NCBI GenBank assembly: GCA_028287305.1
Contig: JAQBPX010000027.1
Location: 62,001 to 126,000, forward strand
Reading direction: 5' to 3'
DNA: 64,000 nucleotides
Source of the DNA: Gemmatimonadota bacterium
Lineage (GTDB): Bacteria; Gemmatimonadota; Gemmatimonadetes; Gemmatimonadales; Gemmatimonadaceae
Below, piece after piece: positions 16,546 to 25,779 of this stretch. The notes beneath the pieces are model-generated. The model was not told where the DNA came from. It was given only the letters and a program-made list of their open reading frames with translations, and ran no database searches. The translations under genes and the position numbers were made by a program. Within the stretch, counting starts at the first letter, position 1; each line of letters opens with the position of its first letter.

Positions 16546-18024
16546 ATGACGACCTCCATCGCGACGCTCGCCGCGGCGCTCGAACGCGCGGGACTGCTGC
16601 AGGAATCGCGCGGCGCACTGCCGACTGCCGTGACGTCGATTACCGACGACAGCCGCGCGATCGGTCCGGGCACGCTCTTCATCGCCGTGCGCGGGTCCAC
16701 GCGCGATGGACACGAGTTCCTGGAGCAGGCCGCCGCCGCCGGCGCCACCGCCGTGATCGTGGAGGATGCGAGCCGCACGACGCTGCCAGCACTGGTGGTG
16801 CGACAGGGCGAGTCGCGCCGCGCGGCGGCGATCGCCGCGGCCGCCGCGTACGGCGAGCCCGCGCGCGAGCTGCGCCTGATCGGCGTCACCGGCACCAATG
16901 GCAAGACGACCACCGTCAACATGCTCCGTCACCTGCTCGACGGCGACGGTGGGCGCGCGGCATCGATCGGAACCCTGGGCGTGCTGGTCGGGAGCGAGGG
17001 TGAGGCGATCGAGGGCGGGAGCGGACTGACGACTCCCGGCCCGGTGGAGCTCCAGCGGCTGTTGCGCGAGCTGCGCACGGCGGGCGTGCGCACCGTGGCC
17101 ATGGAGGTGTCGAGCCATTCGCTCCACCAGCGTCGCGTGGAGGGCGTGAAGTTCGACGCGGCAGTGTTCACGAACCTCACGCGCGACCACCTGGACTATC
17201 ACAAGACCATGGAAGCGTACTTCGACGCGAAGGCGCTGCTCGCGTCGCAGGTGGGGTTGCAGGGGGCACTGGTGCTCAACGAAGATGACGAGGCGTGGCG
17301 CGCGCTCCCGCGACGCGGGCGCCGCATCGGCTACTCGGTGTCGAACGCGCGCGCGGACGTGCACGCCGCCGACGTGCGCTACGATGCGCGCGGCACCTCG
17401 CTGATCCTCGTGGCCGGTGACGACCGGCTGGCCACGCGCGTGCCCCTGATCGGCGACTTCAACGTGGCGAACGCGCTGGGCGCTGCCGCCGCGGCCTGGG
17501 GCGTTGGGCTCGCGCCGGCGGAGATCGCCACGCGACTGGCCACGCTTCCGCAGGTGCCGGGGCGGCTCGAGGTGATCCACGAAGGGCCCACGGTGCTGCG
17601 CGACTACGCGCACACTCCCGACGCGCTCGAGCGCGCGCTGCGCGCGGTGCGGCCATTCGCGCGCGGTCGGCTCATCGTGCTCTTCGGCGCCGGCGGCGAT
17701 CGTGATCGCGGCAAGCGCCCGCAGATGGGGGAGATCGCCGAACGGCTCGCGGACCTCGCGATCGTGACCAGCGACAACCCGCGCACCGAGGACCCGGAGC
17801 GCATCCTCGACGACATCGAGGGCGGCATGAAGGGTGCAAATCGCGCGCGCATAGTCGACCGGCGCGAGGCGATCGCGCACGCGCTGGCGATGGCCAGCGA
17901 GCAGGACGTGGTACTGCTGGCCGGCAAGGGACACGAGACCTACCAGGTGCGCGGCACCGAGAAGCTCCCCTTCGACGAGCGACTCATCGTGCGCGAGCTG
18001 GCCGACGCGGGGAGGAGTTCATGA
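16546..18024 (+). CDS. murE: UDP-MurNAc-Ala-Glu:meso-DAP ligase MurE
   Basis: A 492-aa Mur ligase that adds the third amino acid to the peptidoglycan stem. The N-terminal UDP-binding domain contains TDDSRAIGPGTLFIAVRG, the ATP site GTNGKTT is at residues 116-122, and the central ligase has AMEVSSHSLHQRRV and TRDHLDYH (KTMEAYFDAK carries the carbamylated-lysine region). The C-terminal domain carries DNPR at 410-413, the motif that recognises meso-diaminopimelate rather than lysine. It starts 2 nt after ftsI and overlaps murF by 4 nt. Confidence 0.97.
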   Translation: MTTSIATLAAALERAGLLQESRGALPTAVTSITDDSRAIGPGTLFIAVRGSTRDGHEFLEQAAAAGATAVIVEDASRTTLPALVVRQGESRRAAAIAAAAAYGEPARELRLIGVTGTNGKTTTVNMLRHLLDGDGGRAASIGTLGVLVGSEGEAIEGGSGLTTPGPVELQRLLRELRTAGVRTVAMEVSSHSLHQRRVEGVKFDAAVFTNLTRDHLDYHKTMEAYFDAKALLASQVGLQGALVLNEDDEAWRALPRRGRRIGYSVSNARADVHAADVRYDARGTSLILVAGDDRLATRVPLIGDFNVANALGAAAAAWGVGLAPAEIATRLATLPQVPGRLEVIHEGPTVLRDYAHTPDALERALRAVRPFARGRLIVLFGAGGDRDRGKRPQMGEIAERLADLAIVTSDNPRTEDPERILDDIEGGMKGANRARIVDRREAIAHALAMASEQDVVLLAGKGHETYQVRGTEKLPFDERLIVRELADAGRSS

Positions 18025-19421
18025 GCAGCATCGAGGCGACGGGGTGGCGCGCGCCGGCATCCGTCGCAGGCGCGTTCTGGTCGCTCGACCGCGTGTGCGA
18101 CGCACTCGGCGACGGACCACGCGGCCCGACGACGATCAACCGCATCTGGACGGACACGCGCTCCATCCAGGCCGGCGACCTGTTCGTGGCGCTCCGCGGC
18201 GAGCACTTCGACGCGCACGACTTCGCGCGCGAGGCGGTGGCCCAGGGCGCGATCGCCGTGGTGGTGTCCGACGAGCGCGTGGCCCTCTCCATTGGCGTGC
18301 CGGCGTACGTGGTGCCCGATACGCTGCTGGCGCTCGGACTCCTCGGCGCGTATCGGCGCCGCGTCTGGGGACGGCCGGTGATCGGCGTGGTCGGCACCAA
18401 CGGAAAGACCAGCACCAAGGAGCTGCTCAAGGCGGCGCTCGGCTCGCGCCTGCAGGTGCATGCGACCGCGGGCAACCTCAACAACCTGGTCGGCGTGCCG
18501 CTCACCCTGCTCGCGCTTCCCGACGACGCCGACGTCGCGGTGGTGGAAATGGGCACCAACCAGCCCGGGGAGGTCGCTCGCCTGCGCCAGATCGTGGACC
18601 CGAGCATCGTGGTGGTGACATCGATCGCCGAGGAGCACCTCGAGGGGCTCGGCGACCTGGAGGGAGTGCTGCGCGAGGAGATGGCGGGCTGTGATGACGT
18701 GGGGCTCGCGATCGTGCCCGCGTCGCAGCCCGAGGTGGTGGACGCCGCCCGCAGCCGGGCGAAGCGCGTGGCGGTGGCCGGCCTCGAGCGGGGGGACGTG
18801 CACGCCGACAGCTTCTCGATCGGCGACGACGGCGCGGGGTCGCTCACCGTCACCGGCGTCCCGATTCGCGTGCCGCTGCGCGGGCTCCACAACCTGCGCA
18901 ACGCGATGCTCGCGCTCGCGGCGTGCGCGGAGGCGGGGGTATCGATGGAGGACGCGGCGCGGGGAATCGCGTCGATGCCCACCCCGCCGATGCGATCCAA
19001 CGTCGCCCGGCACGGGCGCGCCGTGCTGATCAACGACGCCTACAACAGCAACCCGGGCTCGGCTCGCGCGGCGCTCGAGCTGCTCGCGCACGCCGGCCGC
19101 GGCCGGCAGCGGGTGGCGGTGCTGGGCTCGATGCTCGAGCTCGGACCCTCGGGACCCCGGCTGCACGACGAGATTGCCCGCGAGGCGCTGGCCAGCGGCA
19201 TCGAGGTGGTGGCAGGGGTGGGCGAGATGGCCGCCGCGCTGGGCCGCGTGGCCGGTGACGACCCGCGTGCGCTGGCCGTCCCCGAGGTGGAGGCGCTCTG
19301 GGCCTCGCTCTCGCAGCGGCTCGAACCCGACGCGGTTATCCTGCTGAAGGGCTCGCGCGGCGTGCGGCTCGAGCGGCTCGTCCCCGCGATCGCCGAATGG
19401 GCGGGCGACGCGACCCCCTGA
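18021..19421 (+). CDS. murF: UDP-MurNAc-tripeptide:D-Ala-D-Ala ligase MurF
   Basis: A 466-aa Mur ligase completing UDP-MurNAc-pentapeptide. Motifs: WTDTRSIQAGDLFVALRGE (substrate domain), ATP site GTNGKTS at residues 125-131, EMGTNQPGEV, TSIAEEHLEGLG and the C-terminal INDAYNSNPGSARAAL. The start overlaps the murE stop (ATGA). A 39-nt gap without obvious signals separates it from mraY. Confidence 0.96.
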   Translation: MSSIEATGWRAPASVAGAFWSLDRVCDALGDGPRGPTTINRIWTDTRSIQAGDLFVALRGEHFDAHDFAREAVAQGAIAVVVSDERVALSIGVPAYVVPDTLLALGLLGAYRRRVWGRPVIGVVGTNGKTSTKELLKAALGSRLQVHATAGNLNNLVGVPLTLLALPDDADVAVVEMGTNQPGEVARLRQIVDPSIVVVTSIAEEHLEGLGDLEGVLREEMAGCDDVGLAIVPASQPEVVDAARSRAKRVAVAGLERGDVHADSFSIGDDGAGSLTVTGVPIRVPLRGLHNLRNAMLALAACAEAGVSMEDAARGIASMPTPPMRSNVARHGRAVLINDAYNSNPGSARAALELLAHAGRGRQRVAVLGSMLELGPSGPRLHDEIAREALASGIEVVAGVGEMAAALGRVAGDDPRALAVPEVEALWASLSQRLEPDAVILLKGSRGVRLERLVPAIAEWAGDATP

Positions 19422-19460
19422 CCACGCCATCGGCACTTCTCACGTCCTTCCCCGGCGCAC

Positions 19461-20606
19461 GTGCTCTACTGGCTCTTCGTTCCACTCATCAAGCAGCACC
19501 GGATCTTCAACCTCTTCAACTACATCTCCTTCCGCGCCGCCGGCGCGGCGGTGACGGCGTTGTTGCTCACCTTCGTGCTCGGCCCGATCATCCTCAAGCG
19601 GCTGCGCTCCATGTCGCTGCACCAGGTGATTCGCGAGGGCACGCCGGACTCGCACGCCAGCAAGGGGAAGACGCCCACCATGGGCGGGCTGATCATCCTG
19701 CTCGCGGTGATCTCGTCATCGCTGCTGTGGGCGCGGTTGACGAGCAAGTACGTCTGGCTCGCGCTGATCGTGATGGCGTGGATGGGCGCCATCGGGTTCC
19801 TGGATGACTGGCTGAAGCTCGAGCAGAAGCGAAAGGGAGAGAAGAACCGCGGGCTGGTGGAGCGCTACAAGCTCGCCGGCCAGGTGATCGCCGGCTTCGC
19901 GCTCGGCTGGTACCTCTGGCACTTTCCGCTCTCCCCGAACCTGCCGGGTGCGAGCACCACGCTGCCGTTCTACAAGTATGTGCTGGTAGTGCCGGCAACC
20001 GCAGCTCTTGCGTGGCTGTACGTCGCGTTCACCACGTTCATCCTCACGGGCGTGAGCAACGCGGTGAACCTCACCGACGGCCTCGATGGACTGGCGGCTG
20101 GCCTTTCCGCGATCGCCTTCTCCACCATGGCGGTGTTCGCCTACATCATCGGCCGCGTGGACATGAGCCGGTACCTCGGCGTGTTCTACCTGGCGAACGC
20201 CGGGGAGCTCACCGTGTTCTGCGCGGCGGTGCTGGGCGCATGCGTCGGCTTCCTCTGGTACAACACGCATCCAGCCGAGGTCTTCATGGGGGACACCGGC
20301 TCGCTCGCGCTCGGTGGCGCGCTCGGCGCCGTTTCGATCCTGCTGAAGAGCGAGTTCCTGCTCGTGTTCGTCGGCGCGGTGTTCATGGCGGAGACGATCT
20401 CCGTCCTCGGCCAGCGCATCGTGTTCAAGTACCGGCGCAAGCGCTACGGCGTGGAGTACGCGCAGCAGCATCGCCTGCTCCTGCGCGCGCCGCTGCACCA
20501 CCACTATGAAATGAAGGGATGGGCGGAGACGCAGGTGGTCGTGCGCTTCTGGATCGTGGGGATCCTCTGCGCCTTCCTCGCGCTGAGCACGCTCAAGGTG
20601 CGGTGA
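19461..20606 (+). CDS. mraY: Phospho-MurNAc-pentapeptide transferase MraY
   Basis: A 381-aa polytopic inner-membrane enzyme making lipid I from UDP-MurNAc-pentapeptide and undecaprenyl phosphate. About ten hydrophobic helices alternate with conserved loops: GKTPTMGGL, FLDDWLKL (catalytic Asp pair), NLTDGLDGLAAG, FMGDTGSLALGG and the histidine-rich LHHHYEMKGW. The GTG start gives the usual MLYWLF N-terminus. Its stop and the murD start share one base (TGATG). Confidence 0.97.
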   Translation: MLYWLFVPLIKQHRIFNLFNYISFRAAGAAVTALLLTFVLGPIILKRLRSMSLHQVIREGTPDSHASKGKTPTMGGLIILLAVISSSLLWARLTSKYVWLALIVMAWMGAIGFLDDWLKLEQKRKGEKNRGLVERYKLAGQVIAGFALGWYLWHFPLSPNLPGASTTLPFYKYVLVVPATAALAWLYVAFTTFILTGVSNAVNLTDGLDGLAAGLSAIAFSTMAVFAYIIGRVDMSRYLGVFYLANAGELTVFCAAVLGACVGFLWYNTHPAEVFMGDTGSLALGGALGAVSILLKSEFLLVFVGAVFMAETISVLGQRIVFKYRRKRYGVEYAQQHRLLLRAPLHHHYEMKGWAETQVVVRFWIVGILCAFLALSTLKVR

Positions 20607-22033
20607 TGAGCAAGATCTCCGGTCCACTCGCCTCCTCGGCGCACGTCTCGGCGCCGGCGATGGACGATGCCTGGCTCACGGGCGAGGTCGCCGTGCTCGG
20701 GCTGGGACGCAGCGGCCGGTCCGTCGCGACACTCCTCGCCCGCACCGGCTCCCGGGTCTATGCCTCCGACGGATCCACCGACGAGGTGATCGCGCGCAAT
20801 GCCGACGCGCTGCGTGAGGAGGGCGTCGACGTAGAGGTGGGTGGCCACGACCTCGATCGCATCCGCAAGGCCTCGCTGGTGGTTGCGAGTCCCGGCATCC
20901 CTCCGGAGGCGGCGCCGATTGCGGCCGCGCACGCCGCCGGCGTGCCGCTGGTGGGCGAGATCGAGATTGCGCTGCGCTTCCTGCCGCACCTGCGCTACAT
21001 CGCGATCACGGGAACGAACGGCAAGACCACCACCACGGCGATGATCGCGCACCTGCTGCGCGGCCTGCGGCTGCGCGCCGAGGCCGCAGGCAATATCGGT
21101 ACGCCCCTCGCGGAGTTTGCCGGTGCGGCGGCGCCGCCAGACTGGGTGGCGCTCGAGCTGTCGTCGTTCCAGCTGCACGATACGCCGAGCGTGCGTCCAC
21201 GGGTGGGCGTGCTCACCAACCTCTCGGCGAACCACCTCGATCGCTATGCGGACGCGGCCTCGTACTTCGGCGACAAGGCGCTGATGTTCCGCAACGCCTC
21301 GGCCGCGAGCCTCTGGGTCTCCAACCTCGATGACGCCGAGGTGCAGGCGATGGTCGAGCGCGTGCCGGGACTTCATGCCGGCTTCTCGACGTCCACGCGC
21401 AGTGATGCCTGGTATGATCGCGGCGCCGACACGCTGGTGGTGCTCGGCGAGACGATCATTCCACGCGGCGACCTGGCGCTGCTCGGCGACCACAACGTGG
21501 CGAATGCGCTGGCCGCCTGCCTGGCGGTGATGCTCGCCGACGAGCACCATCGCACCCCCGAATCGATCGAGCGAATGGCGAAGGCACTCCGCAGCTTCCG
21601 CGCGCTGGAGCATCGCATCGAGACCGTGGGCGAGTGGAATGGCGTGCAGTGGATCAACGACTCGAAGTCCACGAACATCGCGAGCACGCTCGTCGCGCTG
21701 CGGGGGATGCACGCGCCCACCATCCTGCTGCTCGGCGGCAAGCACAAGGGTGAGCCGTACACCGCGCTCATCGATGAGGCCAAGCGCACCGTGAAGCGGG
21801 TGATCGCGTACGGGGAAGCGATGCCCCTCATCGCGGCCGACCTCGAGGGCAGCGTGGAGGTGGTACGCGCCGGCAGCGACTTCGAGGCCGTGGTGCGCGC
21901 CGCTCGTGACGCGGCAGTGCCCGGGGACGTCGTGCTGCTGTCGCCTGCCTGCTCGAGCTACGACATGTTCGATCACTACGAGCATCGCGGCGCCGAGTTC
22001 AAGCGAATCGCCGCCGCGATCGCCTCCCGCTGA
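20606..22033 (+). CDS. murD: UDP-MurNAc-L-alanine:D-glutamate ligase MurD
   Basis: A 475-aa Mur ligase. The N-terminal Rossmann segment AVLGLGRSGRSVATLLA binds UDP, the ATP site GTNGKTT starts at residue 136, then LELSSFQL, TNLSANHLDRY, the central DHNVANALAA and the C-terminal INDSKSTNIASTL and LSPACSSYDMF. The ATG at 20606 shares its A with the mraY stop. A 20-residue N-terminal extension before the first strand is slightly longer than usual. Confidence 0.96.
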   Translation: MSKISGPLASSAHVSAPAMDDAWLTGEVAVLGLGRSGRSVATLLARTGSRVYASDGSTDEVIARNADALREEGVDVEVGGHDLDRIRKASLVVASPGIPPEAAPIAAAHAAGVPLVGEIEIALRFLPHLRYIAITGTNGKTTTTAMIAHLLRGLRLRAEAAGNIGTPLAEFAGAAAPPDWVALELSSFQLHDTPSVRPRVGVLTNLSANHLDRYADAASYFGDKALMFRNASAASLWVSNLDDAEVQAMVERVPGLHAGFSTSTRSDAWYDRGADTLVVLGETIIPRGDLALLGDHNVANALAACLAVMLADEHHRTPESIERMAKALRSFRALEHRIETVGEWNGVQWINDSKSTNIASTLVALRGMHAPTILLLGGKHKGEPYTALIDEAKRTVKRVIAYGEAMPLIAADLEGSVEVVRAGSDFEAVVRAARDAAVPGDVVLLSPACSSYDMFDHYEHRGAEFKRIAAAIASR

Positions 22034-22040
22034 CCTCTCG

Positions 22041-23255
22041 ATGGACGCACTGAACGATCCTCCCGTCGCGACACCGGAACGCGGGCGCGAGCGCGTGCCG
22101 CCTGGCGCGCGGGAGCGCTGGCGCATGGGACCGGAAGCGCAGGGGATCATGCTGATCACTGCGGCGCTCCTGACGTTCGGCCTGGCCGTGCTCTACAGCG
22201 CAAGCGCCATCGTCGCGATGAACGAGGGCCATCCGGACACCTTCTACCTGGTGCGGCAACTCACGGGAGTCGCCGCCGGCCTGGTGGTGTTCGCGATCGG
22301 CGCGAAGGTGGATGCCGAACGATTCCGCGGCTGGGCGTGGCCGCTGATGTGGATCACGATCATCACCATGTTCGCCACCATCGTGCTGCCCGTGAGCATC
22401 GCGCCGCGCATCAATGGCTCCAAGCGCTTCCTCATCGGCAGCTCGTTCCAGCCGAGTGAATGGGGCAAGCTCGCGGTGGTGATCTGGGTCTCGATGCTGA
22501 TCGTCAAGAAGGGCGATGGCCTGCGACGCCTCACGAAGGGACTCGTGCCCTTCCTGGTGGTGATCGGCGTCCTCGACGTGCTCGCGGCGCTCGAGCCCGA
22601 CCTCTCGGTCGCGATGCTCTACACGTTGCTCATGGCGCTGCTGCTCTACGTGGGCGGCGCGCGCATGAGCCACTTCGTGGCGCTGGGCGCGCTCGCGATT
22701 CCGCTGCTCTGGACGCGCATCGAGAAGCTGCAGTACGCGCTGCTGCGACTCTCGAGCTTCTTCAATCCCGGCGACGCGCCGGCGCGCGTGAGCTACCAGC
22801 TCCAGCAATCACTGGTGGCGGTGGGCTCGGGTCGCATGTTCGGCGTGGGCTTCGGGGAAGGGCGACAGCAGTATGGGTTCCTTCCCTATCCATACTCGGA
22901 CTTCATCGCGAGCAACGTGGGCGAGGAGTGGGGCTTCCTCGGCATCGCGGCAATCACGCTGGCGTTCGGCGCGTACGCGCTCCTCGGCTTTCGCATCGCG
23001 CGGCAGGCGCGCTCGCCCTTTTTGCAGCTCGTGGCGGTGGGACTCACCTTCACCACCGTGCTCACCGCGTACCTGCACATCGGCGTGGTGATCGGGCTGC
23101 TGCCAACCACCGGGCTCACGCTGCCCTTCGTGTCCTATGGCCGGTCGAACCTGGTCCTGTCGCTCTTCCTCACGGGCATGCTCGTGAACATCGGCAGCGG
23201 CAAGGAGCGCGTGGTGCCGGTGAACGCCACGGATCCGCTGGCCGTCGCGGCCTGA
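22041..23255 (+). CDS. ftsW: FtsW lipid II polymerase (SEDS family)
   Basis: A 404-aa SEDS glycosyltransferase that polymerises lipid II at the septum in complex with FtsI. A 35-residue charged cytoplasmic start is followed by about ten transmembrane helices. Conserved SEDS features include VLYSASAIVA, INGSKRFLIG, FQPSEWGKLAVVIW, LEPDLSVAML, YQLQQSLVAVGSGRMFGVGFGE and the C-terminal PTTGLTLPFVSYGRSNL. The ATG lies 7 nt after the murD stop. RodA is the alternative in the family, but the dcw position supports FtsW. Confidence 0.95.
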   Translation: MDALNDPPVATPERGRERVPPGARERWRMGPEAQGIMLITAALLTFGLAVLYSASAIVAMNEGHPDTFYLVRQLTGVAAGLVVFAIGAKVDAERFRGWAWPLMWITIITMFATIVLPVSIAPRINGSKRFLIGSSFQPSEWGKLAVVIWVSMLIVKKGDGLRRLTKGLVPFLVVIGVLDVLAALEPDLSVAMLYTLLMALLLYVGGARMSHFVALGALAIPLLWTRIEKLQYALLRLSSFFNPGDAPARVSYQLQQSLVAVGSGRMFGVGFGEGRQQYGFLPYPYSDFIASNVGEEWGFLGIAAITLAFGAYALLGFRIARQARSPFLQLVAVGLTFTTVLTAYLHIGVVIGLLPTTGLTLPFVSYGRSNLVLSLFLTGMLVNIGSGKERVVPVNATDPLAVAA

Positions 23256-23273
23256 TCGCATCTCATCGCTGAC

Positions 23274-24368
23274 ATGCGCATCCTCTTTGCTGGTGGCGGC
23301 ACCGGGGGGCACCTGTATCCGGGCCTCGCGATCGCCCGCGCGATCGTGCGGGCGGACCCGGGGATGCAGCCGTTCTTCGTCGGCGCGCAGCGCGGGGTGG
23401 AGCGCAGCGTGTTGCCCACCACGGAGTTTCCGCACGTGCTGCTGGACCTGCATCCGCTCTACCGGCCGCAGCTCTGGAAGAACTGGCGCACGGTGCGGGG
23501 AATGTTCAGCGCGTGGCGCGAGCTTTCGCGCGTCGTGCGGCAGGAGCGTCCCGCACTGATCGTGGGAACTGGCGGATACGCGGCAGGACTCGCCATGGCG
23601 TACGGCGTGGTGCACGGCATCCCGATCGTTCAGGCTGCGGGCGACAGCATTCCCGGCCTCACTGCGCGGCTGTTCAGTCGCTGGTCGCGCGAGATGTACC
23701 TCGCATTCCCCGAGGCCGCTGCCCGGCTCACCGCCCGCGCGCCCGGCTCCCTGGTGGACACGGGCGCTCCCATCGAGCCGCCGCCGACTCCGCTTCCGGA
23801 CCGCGCCGCCGCTCGCCGTGCCTGGGGCTTTCCCGAGGGAGGCGGCGCGGTGCTGCTCGTGTACGGAGGGTCGCAGGGTTCGCGCGCGATGAACCTGGTG
23901 GTGCAGGAATGGGTGCGACGCGGACTTCCCGACGGCCTGCACCTGATCTGGATGACCGGCCGTGCCAGCCATGCCGAGTTCGCCGGCGACGCGAGCGATC
24001 GCGTGGTCGTTCGCGAGTACCTCTCGCCGATCTCCCAGGCGTACGCCGCCGCGGACCTCGCGCTCGCTCGCGCCGGCGCGATGACCACCGCCGAGCTGTT
24101 TGCGTGGGGTATCCCCGGCATCCTGGTGCCGCTGCCCACCGCGGCCGCCGATCACCAGTCCATGAATGCGCGTGCCCTCGAGAAGGCAGGCGCCGCGCTC
24201 TGCCTTCCGCAGTCCACGCTCTCCGCCGCTACGCTCGACGCGGCCGTGCGCTCGCTGCTGGAGGATCCCGCGCGCATGCAGGCCCTCTCGGCCGCCGCTG
24301 CCGCCCGCGCGCGCCCGCAGGCGGCCGAGGTCATCGCGCAGCGCGTACTGGCCGTCGCGCGCCGTTGA
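23274..24368 (+). CDS. murG: MurG N-acetylglucosaminyltransferase
   Basis: A 364-aa GT28 enzyme that converts lipid I to lipid II on the inner face of the membrane. The N-terminal glycine loop GGGTGGHLYPG carries the catalytic-type histidine. The segment GTGGYAAGLAM and the C-terminal-domain loop YGGSQGSRAMN are present, as is the sugar-nucleotide region GAMTTAELFAWGIPGILVPLP with DHQ following. The usual HEQN segment after the GIP strand reads QAAGDSIPG here, a departure from most MurGs. It starts 18 nt after ftsW. Confidence 0.93.
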   Translation: MRILFAGGGTGGHLYPGLAIARAIVRADPGMQPFFVGAQRGVERSVLPTTEFPHVLLDLHPLYRPQLWKNWRTVRGMFSAWRELSRVVRQERPALIVGTGGYAAGLAMAYGVVHGIPIVQAAGDSIPGLTARLFSRWSREMYLAFPEAAARLTARAPGSLVDTGAPIEPPPTPLPDRAAARRAWGFPEGGGAVLLVYGGSQGSRAMNLVVQEWVRRGLPDGLHLIWMTGRASHAEFAGDASDRVVVREYLSPISQAYAAADLALARAGAMTTAELFAWGIPGILVPLPTAAADHQSMNARALEKAGAALCLPQSTLSAATLDAAVRSLLEDPARMQALSAAAAARARPQAAEVIAQRVLAVARR

Positions 24369-24394
24369 GCGCGCCGAGGGGCGCTGCCTATATT
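24365..24394 (+). promoter_or_regulatory. Internal dcw promoter for murC, leaderless
   Basis: -35 TTGAGC (24365-24370), 18-nt spacer, -10 TATATT (24389-24394), then 8 nt to the murC ATG. It overlaps the murG stop region. It gives murC-ftsQ-ftsA an independent, probably leaderless, transcript. Confidence 0.7.
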
Positions 24395-24402
24395 GCGGCG
24401 CA

Positions 24403-25779
24403 ATGAGCCTTCTCGACTCGCGCGATCCTCGTCCCGTCCACTTCGTCGGCATCGCCGGCGCGGGAATGAGTGCGCTCGCCGAGCTGTACCACCGCAGGGG
24501 CGTGGCCGTCACCGGCTGTGACGCGAACCCCGCCAGCGCTCATGACCTGCGCCGCCTCGGCATCCCGGTGCTCGAGGGACACGACCCGGATCACGCCACG
24601 CAGGTGCGCGCGCTGGTCGTGACGAGTGCCATGGCCCGGGACCACCCGGAGCTGCAGCGCGCGCGCGAGCTCGCGATCCCGGTGGTGCGTCGCGCCGAGG
24701 CGCTCGGCGAAGCCACCGCCGGTCGAGAGCTGGTGGGCGTCGCCGGAACGCACGGGAAGTCCACCACCACGGTGATGACCACCGAGGCACTCGCGGCGGC
24801 GGGGCGCGACCCCACGGCGCTGGTGGGCGCGCGCGTCACCGCGTGGGGTGGAAACCTCCGCGCCGGCGGTGACGAGCTCTACGTGGTGGAGGCCGACGAG
24901 TACGACCGCAGCTTCCTGGCGCTGTCGCCGACGGTGGCGGTGATCACGAACGTCGAGGCGGATCATCTCGACATCTACGCCGACCTCGCCGACATCCGCG
25001 CCACCTTTGCGGACTACGCGAACGCGGCGCGCTGGGTGGTGCTCTGCGCGGACGACGTGGGTGCCAATACGATTCCCACGTCGAACAGCGCCGAGGTTGT
25101 GCGCTACGGCATCGAGAACGCGCGCGACGCGCGCCTCCTCGCGCGCGAACTCGTGTCCGCCGACGGGGGAACGCGCTGCGTGGTCGCGTACGACGGCAAG
25201 GACATCGGTGAGCTCGTGCTGCGCGTGCCCGGCCGCCACAACGTGCTGAACGCGCTCGCGGCGGTGGCGAGCGGCATCGCGGTGGGCGTCACGCTGGCCG
25301 AAATGGCCCCAGGGCTGGCGGCGTTCACGGGAGTCGAGCGTCGCTTCCAGCGACTGGGCGACGCGGCCGGCGTGAGCGTGGTGGACGATTATGCGCACCA
25401 CCCCACCGAGATCGTGGCGACGCTCGCCGCGGCGCGCGCCGCGTATCCCGGTCGCCGCATCGTGGCGGCATTCCAGCCGCACCTGTTCAGCCGTACGCGC
25501 GACTTCGCCCGCGAGTTCGCGCACGCGCTGGGCGCCGCCGACGTCGTGTTCCTGGCCGACATCTATCCGGCGCGCGAACAGCCCATCGAGGGCGTGACCG
25601 CGGACCTCATCGGCGACCAGGTGAGCGACGGTCGCGTGGCCTGGCGCGGACCGCGCACCCAGCTGGCGGAGGCGCTCGCGAGCGCGGCCCGCGACGGCGA
25701 CGTGGTCATCACGATCGGCGCGGGCGACGTGACCCGCACGGGGCCCGAGCTGCTGTCCCGGCTGGCCGAGCGCGCGTGA
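24403..25779 (+). CDS. murC: UDP-MurNAc:L-alanine ligase MurC
   Basis: A 458-aa Mur ligase for the first stem residue. N-terminal VHFVGIAGAGMSALAEL binds UDP-MurNAc, the ATP site GTHGKST starts at residue 115, then EADEYDRSFLAL, TNVEADHLDIY, PGRHNVLNALAA and the C-terminal VDDYAHHPTEIVATL. The ATG at 24403 is favoured by the -10 box 8 nt upstream. In many genomes murB and ddl follow; here the stop overlaps ftsQ directly. Confidence 0.96.
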   Translation: MSLLDSRDPRPVHFVGIAGAGMSALAELYHRRGVAVTGCDANPASAHDLRRLGIPVLEGHDPDHATQVRALVVTSAMARDHPELQRARELAIPVVRRAEALGEATAGRELVGVAGTHGKSTTTVMTTEALAAAGRDPTALVGARVTAWGGNLRAGGDELYVVEADEYDRSFLALSPTVAVITNVEADHLDIYADLADIRATFADYANAARWVVLCADDVGANTIPTSNSAEVVRYGIENARDARLLARELVSADGGTRCVVAYDGKDIGELVLRVPGRHNVLNALAAVASGIAVGVTLAEMAPGLAAFTGVERRFQRLGDAAGVSVVDDYAHHPTEIVATLAAARAAYPGRRIVAAFQPHLFSRTRDFAREFAHALGAADVVFLADIYPAREQPIEGVTADLIGDQVSDGRVAWRGPRTQLAEALASAARDGDVVITIGAGDVTRTGPELLSRLAERA

